From contig JAGWPB010000027.1 of NCBI GenBank assembly GCA_028870665.1, forward strand, positions 1 through 36,078: 36,078 nucleotides of DNA, written 5' to 3'. Origin of the DNA: Lysobacteraceae bacterium. GTDB taxonomy: Bacteria; Pseudomonadota; Gammaproteobacteria; Xanthomonadales; Rhodanobacteraceae. The translations under genes and the position numbers were made by a program. Below the pieces are notes generated by a model, which saw only the letters and a program-made list of their open reading frames with translations, did not search any database and had not been told where the DNA came from. Below, piece after piece: positions 17,865 to 29,083 of the stretch (position 1 is its first letter; the number at the start of each line of letters is the position of its first letter).

Positions 17865-19190
17865 ATGGCGGCAAGCAAGGCCAGCATGCTCGGATCGCTC
17901 GGCAAACTGACCGAGCTGCGGCAGCGCATTTTCTTCGTGATCGGCGCACTGGTCGTGTTCCGGCTGGGCTCGTTCATCCCGGTCCCGGGCGTGAATCCGG
18001 AGGCCATGAGCCGCATGATCGAACAGGGCGGCGGTCTGCTGAACATGTTCAACATGTTCTCCGGTGGCGCACTGGCCCGCTTCTCGGTGTTCGCACTGGG
18101 GGTCGTGCCCTACATTTCCGCCTCGATCGTGGTGCAGATGCTGGGCTCGGTGCTGCCGAGCTGGCAGCAGCTGCGCAAGGAAGGCGATGGCGGGCGCCGC
18201 ACGCTGACCAAGTACACGCGCTGGGGTACCGTGGGGCTGGCCGCTTTCCAGTCCTTCGGCGTTGCCATGGCGTTGCAGAAGCAGGGCGAGATGGGCGGCG
18301 TGCAGGTCGTTTACACGCCCGGCTTCGGCTTCATCTTTGCATCGGTGGTCGGACTGACTGCCGGCACCATGTTCCTGATGTGGCTGGGCGAGCAGATTAC
18401 CGAACGCGGCATCGGCAACGGCATCTCGCTGCTGATTTTCGCTGGCATCGTGTCCGGCCTGCCGGGCGCCGTGATGCACACTCTGAGCATGGCTCAGAAC
18501 GGCGAGCTGTCGGTGCTCAAGGTACTGCTGGTCATCGCGGTCATCGTGGTGGTTACCGCGTTCGTGGTCTACATGGAACGCGCGCAGCGGCGGATCACCG
18601 TCAATTACGCGCGTCGCCAGGGCGGCCCGCGCGCCTACCAGAATCAGACTTCGCACCTGCCGCTGAAGATCAACATGTCGGGCGTGATTCCGCCGATCTT
18701 CGCGACCAGCCTGATCATGTTCCCGGCGACTGCCGCCACCTGGTTCAGCAGCGCCAGCCAGATGCACTGGCTGCAGACGCTGACGACTGCGCTGACACCG
18801 GGCGAACCGTCGTACGAGATCATCTTTGCGGTACTGATCATCCTGTTCGCGTTTTTCTATACGGCGATCGTGTTCAACGCGCCGGAGACGGCGGATAACC
18901 TGAAGCGTTCGGGTGCCCTGATTCCGGGCATCCGCCCCGGCAAGGCCACCGCGGACTACATCGACGGCGTGCTCAGTCGTCTGACCGGCGCAGGTGCGCT
19001 GTACCTGGTGGCCGTGTGTCTGGTGCCGACCTTCTTGCAGACAGCCTGGAACGTGCCGTTCTATTTTGGCGGGACCTCGCTGCTGATCGTGGTCGTGGTG
19101 GTGATGGACTTCATATCGCAGGTGCAGGCGCATCTGGTCAGCCACCAGTACGAAAGCCTGCTGAAGAAGGCCAACCTGCGGCGCAGCTGA
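17865..19190 (+). CDS. secY: Preprotein translocase subunit SecY
   Basis: A 441-residue inner-membrane protein (E. coli 443) forming the SecYEG channel. Ten membrane segments are evident, starting with IFFVIGALVVFRLGSFIPVPG and including GVVPYISASIVVQML (the plug and lateral gate region) and the large cytoplasmic loops with QRRITVNYARRQGG and KRSGALIPGIRPG used for ribosome and SecA docking. The start MAASKASMLGSLGKLTELRQR at 17865 is chosen because an upstream open frame lies in rplO. secE, its partner, is not in the window. Confidence 0.98.
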   Translation: MAASKASMLGSLGKLTELRQRIFFVIGALVVFRLGSFIPVPGVNPEAMSRMIEQGGGLLNMFNMFSGGALARFSVFALGVVPYISASIVVQMLGSVLPSWQQLRKEGDGGRRTLTKYTRWGTVGLAAFQSFGVAMALQKQGEMGGVQVVYTPGFGFIFASVVGLTAGTMFLMWLGEQITERGIGNGISLLIFAGIVSGLPGAVMHTLSMAQNGELSVLKVLLVIAVIVVVTAFVVYMERAQRRITVNYARRQGGPRAYQNQTSHLPLKINMSGVIPPIFATSLIMFPATAATWFSSASQMHWLQTLTTALTPGEPSYEIIFAVLIILFAFFYTAIVFNAPETADNLKRSGALIPGIRPGKATADYIDGVLSRLTGAGALYLVAVCLVPTFLQTAWNVPFYFGGTSLLIVVVVVMDFISQVQAHLVSHQYESLLKKANLRRS

Positions 19191-19214
19191 GGCCGCAGGC
19201 GGATATACGGATCG

Positions 19215-19233
19215 CGGGCGCGGCATGCGCCCG
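19215..19233 (+). terminator. Hairpin with T-rich tail after secY
   Basis: A 7-bp stem CGGGCGC/GCGCCCG with loop GGCAT, followed by GCTCTTTCTGTTT, lies 25 nt after the secY stop. This fits a partial intrinsic terminator or attenuator separating the spc and alpha operons. A weak promoter-like TAGTAT at 19261-19266 follows, but no convincing -35 was found. Confidence 0.5.
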
Positions 19234-19308
19234 GCTCTTTCTGTTTCATCGATTTAACTGTAGTATTACGCGTTTACCGCGCGAGCAACGCATCGGAGAC
19301 AGCACATC

Positions 19309-19665
19309 ATGGCGCGCATTGCAGGCGTAAACCTGCCGGTCCAGAAGCATGTCTGGGTCGGTCTGCAGAGTATTTTCGGCATTGGCCGTGCCCGGGCACG
19401 CAAGATTTGCGTTGACACCGGCGTGGATCCCAATACCCCGATTCGTTCGCTGAGCGAGGGCGAGGTCGAAACCCTGCGTCGCGAGGTCGGCAAGTACATC
19501 ATCGAAGGCGATTTGCGTCGCGAGGTCGGCATGTCCATCAAGCGCCTGATGGATCTCGGCTGCTACCGCGGTCTGCGCCATCGCCGCGGCCTGCCCGTTC
19601 GCGGCCAGCGCACGCGTACCAATGCGCGCACGCGCAAGGGTCCGCGCCGTCAGATCAAAAGGTAA
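19309..19665 (+). CDS. rpsM: 30S ribosomal protein S13
   Basis: A 118-residue protein, same length as in E. coli, at the top of the 30S head, contacting P-site tRNA and L5. It starts [20 protein letters not shown] and ends with the basic tail [22 protein letters not shown]. It opens the alpha operon after a 118-nt gap; rpmJ, usually just before rpsM, is missing. In E. coli S4 represses this operon through a leader pseudoknot; the leader here was not folded. Confidence 0.98.
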   Translation: MARIAGVNLPVQKHVWVGLQSIFGIGRARARKICVDTGVDPNTPIRSLSEGEVETLRREVGKYIIEGDLRREVGMSIKRLMDLGCYRGLRHRRGLPVRGQRTRTNARTRKGPRRQIKR

Positions 19666-19676
19666 CCGGATCCGCC

Positions 19677-20075
19677 ATGTCCACCAAGACCGCAACTGCT
19701 TCCAAGCCGAAGAAAAAGACCAAGCGCGTCGTCACCGATGCCGTCGCCCACGTCCAGGCTTCGTTCAACAACACCATCATCACCATCACCGACCGTCAGG
19801 GCAACGCGCTGTCGTGGGCAACGTCCGGCGGCGCGGGATTTCGCGGTTCGCGCAAATCGACGCCATTTGCCGCGCAGGTCGCCGCCGAGAAGGCCGGGCG
19901 CGCTGCGCTCGACTATGGCGTCAAGACGGTCGAGGTACGCATCAAGGGCCCGGGTCCGGGCCGCGAGTCGGCGGTGCGCTCGCTGAACGCGCTGGGCTAC
20001 AAGGTCGTCAACATCATCGACGTCACGCCCATCCCGCACAACGGCTGCCGCCCGCCCAAGAAGCGGCGCGTCTGA
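19677..20075 (+). CDS. rpsK: 30S ribosomal protein S11
   Basis: A 132-residue protein (E. coli 129) on the 30S platform near the E site. The segments [40 protein letters not shown] and the C-terminal [18 protein letters not shown] are near-invariant. The N-terminus is slightly longer and lysine-rich. It is flanked by rpsM (11 nt) and rpsD (12 nt). Confidence 0.98.
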   Translation: MSTKTATASKPKKKTKRVVTDAVAHVQASFNNTIITITDRQGNALSWATSGGAGFRGSRKSTPFAAQVAAEKAGRAALDYGVKTVEVRIKGPGPGRESAVRSLNALGYKVVNIIDVTPIPHNGCRPPKKRRV

Positions 20076-20087
20076 GGAGATAACACC

Positions 20088-20714
20088 ATGGCTCGCTATC
20101 GCGGTCCCACCTGCAAGCTGGCACGTCGTGAAGGTGCCGATCTCGGGCTGAAGAGTCCGGCGCGCGCGCTCGACTCCAAGTGCAAGCTCGAGAACAAGCC
20201 CGGTCAGCATGGCGCCAACAAGCGCGCGCGCCTGTCCGACTACGCCGTCCAGCTGCGCGAGAAGCAGAAGGTCAAGCGCATCTACGGCGTGCTCGAGCGC
20301 CAGTTCCGCAACTACTACATCAAGGCCTCGACGCAGAAGGGCAACACCGGCGAGAACCTTCTCCGCCTGCTCGAGAGCCGACTGGACAATGTCGTGTACC
20401 GCATGGGTTTCGCGGTCACCCGGGCCCAGGCGCGGCAGATGGTCGCCCACAAGTCGATCGTCGTGAATGGCCGCAAGGTCAACGTGCCTTCGCTGCACAT
20501 CAAGCCGGGTGACGAGGTCAGCCTCACCGAGCGCGCCAAAAGCCAGCTGCGTGTGCAGGAATCCATGACCCTGGCCGACGGCATGGACCTGCGTCCGGGC
20601 TGGGTCGAGATCGACGCGAAGAAGTTCAGCGGCGTGTTCAAGACGATGCCGGACCGCGGCGAGCTGCCGTCCGACATCAATGAGAACCTGATCGTCGAGC
20701 TTTATTCGAAGTAA
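20088..20714 (+). CDS. rpsD: 30S ribosomal protein S4
   Basis: A 208-residue protein (E. coli 206) that nucleates 30S assembly and represses the alpha operon in E. coli. The N-terminal domain starts [20 protein letters not shown] without a zinc knuckle, followed by a C-terminal S4 RNA-binding domain ([20 protein letters not shown], then [20 protein letters not shown]). A GAGGAG ribosome-binding site precedes the ATG. Confidence 0.98.
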   Translation: MARYRGPTCKLARREGADLGLKSPARALDSKCKLENKPGQHGANKRARLSDYAVQLREKQKVKRIYGVLERQFRNYYIKASTQKGNTGENLLRLLESRLDNVVYRMGFAVTRAQARQMVAHKSIVVNGRKVNVPSLHIKPGDEVSLTERAKSQLRVQESMTLADGMDLRPGWVEIDAKKFSGVFKTMPDRGELPSDINENLIVELYSK

Positions 20715-20732
20715 TCACCGGGAGCCTGGTAC

Positions 20733-21731
20733 ATGGCAGTGTCGTCAACAAGTGTGCTGCGGCCGCGCGGCCTCAGCGTCGAGCAGCTCGGACCCAACCG
20801 CGCCAAAGTCGTGGTCGAGCCGCTCGAGCGTGGCTTCGGTCACACCCTGGGCAATGCGCTGCGCCGCGTGCTGCTTTCCTCCATCCCCGGCTGCGCGATC
20901 GTCGAGGTGGAAATCGACGGCGTGCTGCACGAGTACACCACCCTCGAGGGCCTGCAGGAGGACGTCATCGAAGTCCTGCTCAACCTCAAGGACGTGGCGA
21001 TCCGCATGCACGGCCACGACGAGACCACGCTGACGCTTGCCAAGAAGGGCAAGGGTGTGGTCAAGGCGTCCGACATCACGGTCGATCACTCGGTCGAGAT
21101 CATCAATCCCGACCACGTGATCTGCCATCTGACCAAGGACGTCGGCCTGAACATGCGCTTGAAGGTGCGCCGCGGTGTCGGCTACCAGCCGGCCACCGCA
21201 CGGCTGCTGCCGGACGAGGAATCGCGCCCGATCGGCCGTCTACAGCTGGACGCTTCGTTTTGCCCGGTGCGTCGGGTGGCCTACGAGGTTGACAGCGCGC
21301 GCGTCGAACAGCGCACGAATCTCGACAAGCTGGTGCTTGACGTCGAGACCAACGGCACCATCAACGCCGAGGAAGCGGTACGTCGCGCCGCCGAGATTGT
21401 TGCTGATCAGCTGTCGGTATTCGGCGACTTCAGCCGCCGCGAGAGCGCGGTTGACAAGGCCGAGAGCAGTGGATTCGACCCGGTGCTGCTGCGCCCCATC
21501 GATGATCTCGAATTGACCGTGCGTTCAGCCAATTGCCTCAAGGCCGAAAGCATCTACTACATCGGTGACCTGGTGCAGAAAACCGAGGTCGAGCTGTTGA
21601 AGACGCCCAACCTCGGCAAGAAGTCGCTGACCGAAATCAAGGACGTGCTGGGCGCACGCGGACTGGCGCTCGGCATGAAGCTGGAAAGCTGGCCGCCGGC
21701 CGGGCTCGCGCACGGCATGCAGATGGGATGA
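20733..21731 (+). CDS. rpoA: RNA polymerase subunit alpha
   Basis: A 332-residue protein (E. coli 329). The N-terminal dimerisation domain includes [20 protein letters not shown] and the C-terminal domain [20 protein letters not shown], followed by [17 protein letters not shown], keeps the Arg and Asn that bind UP elements and touch CRP. That is consistent with class I activation by a CRP-like factor in this organism. It lies 18 nt after rpsD and 71 nt before rplQ. Confidence 0.98.
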   Translation: MAVSSTSVLRPRGLSVEQLGPNRAKVVVEPLERGFGHTLGNALRRVLLSSIPGCAIVEVEIDGVLHEYTTLEGLQEDVIEVLLNLKDVAIRMHGHDETTLTLAKKGKGVVKASDITVDHSVEIINPDHVICHLTKDVGLNMRLKVRRGVGYQPATARLLPDEESRPIGRLQLDASFCPVRRVAYEVDSARVEQRTNLDKLVLDVETNGTINAEEAVRRAAEIVADQLSVFGDFSRRESAVDKAESSGFDPVLLRPIDDLELTVRSANCLKAESIYYIGDLVQKTEVELLKTPNLGKKSLTEIKDVLGARGLALGMKLESWPPAGLAHGMQMG

Positions 21732-21802
21732 GTCACCGCCACCGCGGCCGCCCGCCGCCGTAGCTGTGCCAAGCCCGACCCGATCAAGCAGGAAAGAACG
21801 CC

Positions 21803-22183
21803 ATGCGCCACCTCAAATCCGGACGCAAACTCAACCGCACCAGCAGTCATCGTGAAGCGATGTTCCGCAACATGACGGCGTCGTTGATCAAGCACGAGTT
21901 GATCCGCACCACGCTGCCCAAGGCCAAGGAGCTGCGGCGCGTCGCCGAGCCGCTGATCACGCTCGGCAAGATCGACGGTGTGGCCAATCGGCGGCTGGCA
22001 TTTGCCCGCCTGCGCGACAAGCAGGCCGTGGGCAAGCTGTTCGTCGAGATCGGGCCGCGCTACCGTGCTCGCCCCGGCGGCTATCTGCGCATCCTCAAAT
22101 GCGGATTCCGCGATGGGGACAACGCGCCGATGGCCTATGTCGAGTTGGTGGACCGGCCGCAGACAGCCGCCGCCGCCGAATAA
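21803..22183 (+). CDS. rplQ: 50S ribosomal protein L17
   Basis: A 126-residue protein (E. coli 127) near the tunnel exit. It begins [20 protein letters not shown] and has [26 protein letters not shown] and [27 protein letters not shown]. It ends the ribosomal supercluster, 26 nt before a strong terminator hairpin. Confidence 0.98.
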   Translation: MRHLKSGRKLNRTSSHREAMFRNMTASLIKHELIRTTLPKAKELRRVAEPLITLGKIDGVANRRLAFARLRDKQAVGKLFVEIGPRYRARPGGYLRILKCGFRDGDNAPMAYVELVDRPQTAAAAE

Positions 22184-22209
22184 GCGACATCCATGAGGCA
22201 ACCGTGCGG

Positions 22210-22235
22210 GTCCCGGCCGGGCGACTGGCCGGGAC
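22210..22235 (+). terminator. Terminator of the ribosomal supercluster
   Basis: A perfect 9-bp stem GTCCCGGCC/GGCCGGGAC with an 8-nt loop, followed by TTGCCGTTTCT, 26 nt after rplQ. The stem is strong and the tail moderately T-rich, as expected for an intrinsic terminator in GC-rich DNA. Confidence 0.7.
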
Positions 22236-22277
22236 TTGCCGTTTCTGGCCCTGCGGTGCGGCAGGCCGCCGCGCCAG

Positions 22278-22306
22278 CTGACAAGTGCCGCGCTTGCGAT
22301 TAACGT
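22278..22306 (+). promoter_or_regulatory. Weak candidate promoter for dsbB
   Basis: CTGACA (22278-22283; five of six bases of TTGACA), a 17-bp spacer and TAACGT (22301-22306; three of six bases of TATAAT). It is the best match found in the 100 bp between the terminator and dsbB, and would place the start of transcription about 23 nt before the ATG. Confidence 0.3.
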
Positions 22307-22335
22307 GTCGCTTTCGTCGTTCACGCGGGCTGCCC

Positions 22336-22833
22336 ATGCTGAATCCCTTGCACTGGTCCTACCGCGCGGCCCATGCATCCGGACTGCTTGCTTGCGTCGC
22401 ACTGCTGGCTTACGCGATCCACGTGCAGTTCGACTTGCATATCGAGCCATGCCCGCTGTGCATCCTGCAGCGCATTGCCTTCATGGCGATCGGACTGCTG
22501 TATCTGCTTGCGGCGCTGCAGGCTCCGCGCGGCCATGGGCGCCGGGTCTATGCGACGCTGATCGTGATCGCGGCGTTGGCCGGGATTGCCGTGGCGGCAC
22601 GCCAGCTCTGGCTGCAGTCACAGCCGCCGGATCCGTTTGCCAGCTGCGGTGCGCCGCTGCCCTATCTGCTGCAGACCTTGCCGCTGGGCGAGGTACTGCG
22701 CAAGGTGTTCACCGGCAGCGGCGACTGCGCCGTGGTGAATTGGCGCTTTCTCGGACTGGCGATGCCTTTCTGGTCCCTGCTCAGCTACGTCGTGCTTGGC
22801 GGCTGGGCCGTGCGTGCCGCATCCCGGCGCTGA
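22336..22833 (+). CDS. dsbB: Disulfide bond formation protein B
   Basis: A 165-residue inner-membrane protein with four membrane segments that reoxidises DsbA and passes electrons to quinone. The first periplasmic pair is C39-P-L-C42 and the second is C104 with C131, matching E. coli Cys41/44 and Cys104/130. The conserved Arg of the quinone site follows in LCILQRIAFM. The ATG at 22336 is preferred to an earlier in-frame start at 22285, which would add a basic tail. The secreted subunit with four cysteines in the fimbrial locus is one possible client of this pathway. Confidence 0.95.
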   Translation: MLNPLHWSYRAAHASGLLACVALLAYAIHVQFDLHIEPCPLCILQRIAFMAIGLLYLLAALQAPRGHGRRVYATLIVIAALAGIAVAARQLWLQSQPPDPFASCGAPLPYLLQTLPLGEVLRKVFTGSGDCAVVNWRFLGLAMPFWSLLSYVVLGGWAVRAASRR

Positions 22834-22857
22834 ATGATTTCCTAGGGTCCTTTCTTC

Positions 22858-24246
22858 ATGCCAAACCCGGAGCGCCAGCTGCAGCCTGTCCACGTCCCGC
22901 AGGATTGGAGGCCCGATTCCTGGCAGCGACGGGTCGCGGTGCAGCAGCCGCACTACGAGCAGGCCGTCGAACTGGAGACCGCGCTGCGCAGCCTCTCGAC
23001 GCTGCCACCGCTGGTCACATCGTGGGAAATCCTGACGCTGAAGGAGCTGCTGGCAGAGGCGGCCGACGGCAAGCGCTTCCTTCTGCAGGGCGGCGACTGC
23101 GCCGAGAGCTTCGCGGACTGCAACAGTGGCCTGATCTCCAACCGGCTCAAGGTGCTGTTGCAGATGAGCCTGGTGCTCGTGCACGGGCTGCGCAAGCCGA
23201 TCCTGCGCGTCGGCCGATTTGCCGGCCAGTACGCCAAGCCGCGTTCGACGGATACCGAGACGCGCGACGGCGTCACCTTGCCCAGCTACCGCGGCGATCT
23301 GATCAACGGTCCCGAGTTCACGGCAGCGTCGCGTCGTGCTGACCCGACGCGCCTGCTGCAGGGGCATGCGTGCTCGGCGATGACCATGAATTTCGTGCGC
23401 GCACTGATCGATGGCGGATTTGCCGATCTGCATCACCCCGAGTACTGGGATTTGGCCTGGGTCGAACATTCGCCGTTGGCGGGCGAGTATCGGCGGATGG
23501 TCGCCAGCATCGCCGACGCGGTGCGCTTCATGGAGACGCTGGCCGGACAGCCTATCGCCAGTTTCTCGCGCGTGGATTTTTATACTTCCCATGAGGCCCT
23601 GCTGCTTTACTACGAGCAGGCGCTGACGCGACAGGTTCCGCGGCAATGGGGCTGGTTCAACCTGGCCACGCATTTCCCGTGGATCGGCATGCGTACCGCG
23701 GCGCTGGATGGTGCGCACGTCGAGTACTGTCGTGGCATCCGCAATCCGATCGGGCTCAAGCTGGGCCCCGGGGTCGCCCCGGACGCACTGCTGCGCGTGC
23801 TCGAGGCACTCAACCCCGATGACGAGCCCGGTCGTCTGACCCTGATCCATCGGATGGGCGTCGGCGCGATCGCCAAGACGCTGCCGCCGCTGCTGCAAGC
23901 GGTACGATCGAGCGGGCGCCGGGTCTTGTGGTGCTGCGATCCGATGCATGGCAATACCGAGACTCTGGGCAGCGGCGTCAAGACCCGGCGTTTCGCGAAC
24001 ATCCGCGGTGAGCTCGAGCAGGCATTCGATCTGCACGCCGCGGCCGGGACGCGCCTTGGCGGCGTGCACCTGGAGCTGACCGGCGAAGACGTTACCGAGT
24101 GCATGGGCGGCGCTCGCGACATCACGGAGGCGGGTCTGGCGCGTGCCTACAAGTCGACCGTCGACCCGCGCCTGAACTATGAGCAGGCGCTGGAGCTGGC
24201 GATGCTGATCGTGCGCAAATCCGGGGACATCGCGGCGACCGGGTGA
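22858..24246 (+). CDS. Class II 3-deoxy-7-phosphoheptulonate (DAHP) synthase
   Basis: A 462-residue plant/mycobacterial-type DAHP synthase, which joins phosphoenolpyruvate and erythrose 4-phosphate at the first step of the shikimate pathway. Clear marks are QGGDCAESF with metal ligand C81, GRFAGQYAKPRS (phosphate binding), WCCDPMHGNT (metal His), GVHLELTGEDVTEC (metal Glu) and DPRLNYEQ (metal Asp). The N-terminus PEDWRPD-like QDWRPDSWQ is typical. It lies 24 nt after dsbB and may be read with it. It is not obviously linked to the SUF genes that follow. Confidence 0.96.
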   Translation: MPNPERQLQPVHVPQDWRPDSWQRRVAVQQPHYEQAVELETALRSLSTLPPLVTSWEILTLKELLAEAADGKRFLLQGGDCAESFADCNSGLISNRLKVLLQMSLVLVHGLRKPILRVGRFAGQYAKPRSTDTETRDGVTLPSYRGDLINGPEFTAASRRADPTRLLQGHACSAMTMNFVRALIDGGFADLHHPEYWDLAWVEHSPLAGEYRRMVASIADAVRFMETLAGQPIASFSRVDFYTSHEALLLYYEQALTRQVPRQWGWFNLATHFPWIGMRTAALDGAHVEYCRGIRNPIGLKLGPGVAPDALLRVLEALNPDDEPGRLTLIHRMGVGAIAKTLPPLLQAVRSSGRRVLWCCDPMHGNTETLGSGVKTRRFANIRGELEQAFDLHAAAGTRLGGVHLELTGEDVTECMGGARDITEAGLARAYKSTVDPRLNYEQALELAMLIVRKSGDIAATG

Positions 24247-24261
24247 TCCGACCGACGCGGA

Positions 24262-24296
24262 CGCAACCGAGCGGTTGCGCGCCCGGCCATGGGCGC
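24262..24296 (+). terminator. Tandem short hairpins after the DAHP synthase gene
   Basis: CGCAACC/GGTTGCG (24262-24279) and GCGCCC/GGGCGC (24279-24296) form two small neighbouring hairpins 16 nt after the stop codon. They share one base and lack a T-run. They may end the dsbB-DAHP synthase transcript before the SUF promoter. The rest of the gap to 24348 shows nothing else. Confidence 0.35.
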
Positions 24297-24348
24297 ACCA
24301 CCACCCTGAACGGCATGCAGCGCGGGTTGCAATGACGTTTGGAATGGA

Positions 24349-24377
24349 TTGCCTGTTGCCGCTCGAATCAGTACCAT
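24349..24377 (+). promoter_or_regulatory. Predicted promoter of the SUF operon
   Basis: TTGCCT (24349-24354; four of six bases of the -35), a 17-bp spacer and TACCAT (24372-24377; four of six of the -10). The -10 falls within the left arm of the inverted repeat at 24366-24390, as expected for a promoter repressed by an operator. Transcription would start near 24384, about 22 nt before the regulator ATG. Confidence 0.5.
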
Positions 24378-24390
24378 TCCGGTACTGATT
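24366..24390. promoter_or_regulatory. Perfect inverted repeat, likely operator of the SUF regulator
   Basis: AATCAGTACC and GGTACTGATT are perfect reverse complements separated by ATTCC, giving a 25-bp dyad 15 nt before the regulator ATG. Its size and place over the -10 and start point fit a dimeric Rrf2/IscR-type repressor. It is not an obvious copy of the E. coli IscR type 1 consensus, so the assignment rests on position and symmetry. Confidence 0.75.
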
Positions 24391-24405
24391 GAACGGGCCT
24401 CCGCC

Positions 24406-24860
24406 ATGCTGCGCGTCAGCCGCCTCACCGATTACGCCACCGGCGTGATGACCTGCCTTGCAGCCCGCACCGGTGCGGTGCTCAGCGCTGCACAGGTGGC
24501 CGAGGCGACACGTCTGGAGTTGCCTACCGTCAGCAAACTGCTCAAGCGGCTCACCCGGGCGGGGCTGATTGAATCCTTCCGTGGTGCCAGCGGCGGCTAC
24601 CGGCTGGCCCGCGCTGCGCGAGCGATCAGCATCGCCGCCATTGTCGAGGCAGTGGAGGGACCACTGGGCATGACCGATTGCAGTGCCGGCAGCACGTGCG
24701 AGCGCGAGCGTCACTGCAGTGTGCGCGGCAACTGGCTGCGCATCAGCGACATCGTTGCCGAGGCGTTGCAGGGCATCACCCTGGCGGATCTGCAGCGCCC
24801 GATCAGTGTGCCGCGCGGCCGCATCCTGCCGGTGCGCATGGTGTTGGCGGAGGATCCGCG

Positions 24861-24864
<4 letters not shown>
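24406..24864 (+). CDS. SUF system Fe-S cluster regulator, Rrf2/IscR family
   Basis: A 152-residue winged-helix regulator (IscR 162). The N-terminal DNA-binding domain has [19 protein letters not shown], recognition helix [16 protein letters not shown] and wing [13 protein letters not shown]. Cysteines 92, 98 and 104 have the exact C-x5-C-x5-C spacing and numbering of the IscR [2Fe-2S] ligands. It fits the gammaproteobacterial SUF regulator type. It should sense cluster status and repress the operon through the dyad at 24366-24390. The start at 24406 is used because a longer frame would run back through the operator. Its TGA overlaps the sufB ATG (ATGA). Confidence 0.93.
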
Positions 24865-26330
<1,466 letters not shown>

Positions 26331-26363
26331 GCAAGATTGCGGGCCGATCCCTGCGGAGGCGTG

Positions 26364-26996
26364 ATGGACAAGCAGCATCGCTGGCAGTCGGTCTACACGA
26401 CCAAGGACGCGGCGCACACCAGCTGGTTCCGCCCGCATCTGGACGAGTCGTTGCGACTGATCGATGCGCTCGGATTGTCGAAGGAAGCTCCGATCCTCGA
26501 TGTCGGCGGCGGTCGCGCAACTCTGGTCGACGACCTGCTGACGCGCGGCTTTCGCGACCTCAGCGTACTGGACCTGTCCGATGCCGCACTGGCGGATGCG
26601 CGCACGCGGCTCGGTGCGAGTGGCGAGGCGGTACGCTGGCTGGCTGCCGATGCGACCACGGTCGCGTTGCGACCTGCGCATTACGCCCTCTGGCACGATC
26701 GCGCGATGTTTCATTTCCTGACCGACGCCGATGATCGTGCGCGCTACGTCGCCAACGCGACACGGTCCGTGCGTGCACATGGTCATGTGCTTGTCGGGTG
26801 CTTCGCGCCCGACGGGCCCGAGCGCTGCAGCGGCCTGCCGGTACAGCGCTACGATGCGGCCGCGCTGGCGGCGGTGTTCACGTCCACATTTGAAATGAAG
26901 CACCACAGCCGCGAGCTGCACCGCACGCCCTTCGGTACCGACCAGCCCTTCACCTACGTCGTGCTGCAGCGTCGTCACGACACTACGAGCATCTGA
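26364..26996 (+). CDS. Class I SAM-dependent methyltransferase inside the SUF operon
   Basis: A 210-residue Rossmann-fold methyltransferase. Motif I is ILDVGGGRA (44-52), the acidic residue after strand beta-2 is in VLDLS (Asp70), and YALWHDRAMFHFL resembles motif IV. The N-terminus RWQSVYTTKDAAHTSWFRP is common in a widespread family of small-molecule or protein methyltransferases of unknown substrate. A GGAGG ribosome-binding site stands 6 nt before the ATG. It begins 33 nt after sufB and ends 3 nt before sufC, so it is part of the operon transcript. Its role in Fe-S metabolism, if any, is unknown; its tightly packed position suggests co-regulation. Confidence 0.85.
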   Translation: MDKQHRWQSVYTTKDAAHTSWFRPHLDESLRLIDALGLSKEAPILDVGGGRATLVDDLLTRGFRDLSVLDLSDAALADARTRLGASGEAVRWLAADATTVALRPAHYALWHDRAMFHFLTDADDRARYVANATRSVRAHGHVLVGCFAPDGPERCSGLPVQRYDAAALAAVFTSTFEMKHHSRELHRTPFGTDQPFTYVVLQRRHDTTSI

Positions 26997-26999
26997 ATC

Positions 27000-27760
<761 letters not shown>

Positions 27761-27764
<4 letters not shown>

Positions 27765-29083
27765 GCAACGCTTTCGCCGCAGCCGTGGGTGATGCCGCCG
27801 GCGCCACCCTGTCGCGCCTGCCGGGAGCGGGGGTTGCCTGGCTTGACGCCGCGCGCCATGCGCATCTGTCCGCCTTCCTGCGCGACGGCCTTCCTTCCAC
27901 GCGCAGCGAGGCGTGGAAATACACCTCGCTGCGCGCGCTGGAGCAGCGCGCCTTCGCGCTTGGCGATGTGGATGCCGCGACGCGCAGTGTCGAGACGCGG
28001 ATGCTGGCGCTGTCGGGCGTGGACGGTCCGCAGCTGGTATTCGTCAACGGCATGTTCCGGGCCGACCTCTCGCGGCTCGACGATTTGCCCGCCGGACTCC
28101 AGCTGCAGTCCCTGGCGGCTGCGCTGATCCTGGACGCGGACTCGCTGCGCGAGGCGTTCGGAACCGCCACGACGGATGCGTTCGACCGGCTCAACGCCAC
28201 CCTGGCCGGCGATGGCGTCGTGCTGCGGGTGATGCCCGGAGTGCGCATCGCGGCACCGGTGCGGCTGGTCTTCCTCGGTGCGCCGGCAGCGGTCGATCTC
28301 GCCTGGCATGCGCGCGCGCTGATCGTTCTGGGCGAGGGTTCCGAGCTGGTGCTGGTCGAGCAGCATGGTGATGCCGGCGCGCATGCACACCTCGGTACGC
28401 TGGTCAGTGACATTCGTCTGCAGCGTGGCGCGCGCCTGCACTGGAACGTGCTGCAGGAAGCCGGCCCGGGTGCCGTCCTGATTCGCCGCAGCGCGTTTCG
28501 ACTGGCGACCGATGCCGTCGCCACGCTGCATGCGCTCGAACTGGGCGGCGCGCTGGTGCGGCACGCGATCACCGCCGTGCTGGAAGGCGACCGCGCCCGG
28601 TTCATCACCCGCGGCGTGTTCGCGCCCGGCGGACGTCAGCATCTGGAAACTCGCCTCGACATCCGCCACGAAGCGCGTGACACCGCCAGCGATGCGTTGT
28701 GGCGCGGCGTGGCAAATGACCGCGGTCGCGGCGTACTGCACGGCGCGATCACCGTCGCCGCAGGCGCCGACGGTTCCGATGCCCGGCTCGACAACAAGAA
28801 CCTGCTGCTGTCGGCGCAGGCCGAGATCGATACCCAGCCGGTGCTGGAGATCCATGCCGACGCGGTCAAGGCCGGCCACGGCGCCACGGTCGGCCAGCTC
28901 GACGAGCGTGTATTGTTCTACCTGCGCTCGCGCGGCCTGCCGCTGGAACAGGCGCGCGCGCTGCTGACGTCCGCTTTCTGCCGCGTGGCGCTGGACCGAC
29001 TCGATCCAGCTCCGCTGCGTGAACATTTCGCTGCGCGACTGGCGCGGCACCTGCCGCGACTGGCTGGAGACTCCGAGGCATGA
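27761..29083 (+). CDS. sufD: Fe-S cluster assembly subunit SufD
   Basis: A 440-residue SufB paralogue (E. coli 423). The N-terminal part has RSEAWKYTSLRAL and the C-terminal beta-helix end holds KAGHGATVGQLDERVLFYLRS, where His373 is equivalent to E. coli SufD His360 at the SufB-SufD interface. The region DNKNLLLSAQAEIDTQPVLEI is typical. An in-frame start at 27725 would overlap sufC by 40 nt; 27761 is preferred. Its stop overlaps the sufS start. Confidence 0.97.

Noticed and set aside
17793-19226. Long open frame opposite secY
   Set aside because: Its His/Arg/Gln-rich product has no domain pattern; secY on the plus strand is unmistakable.
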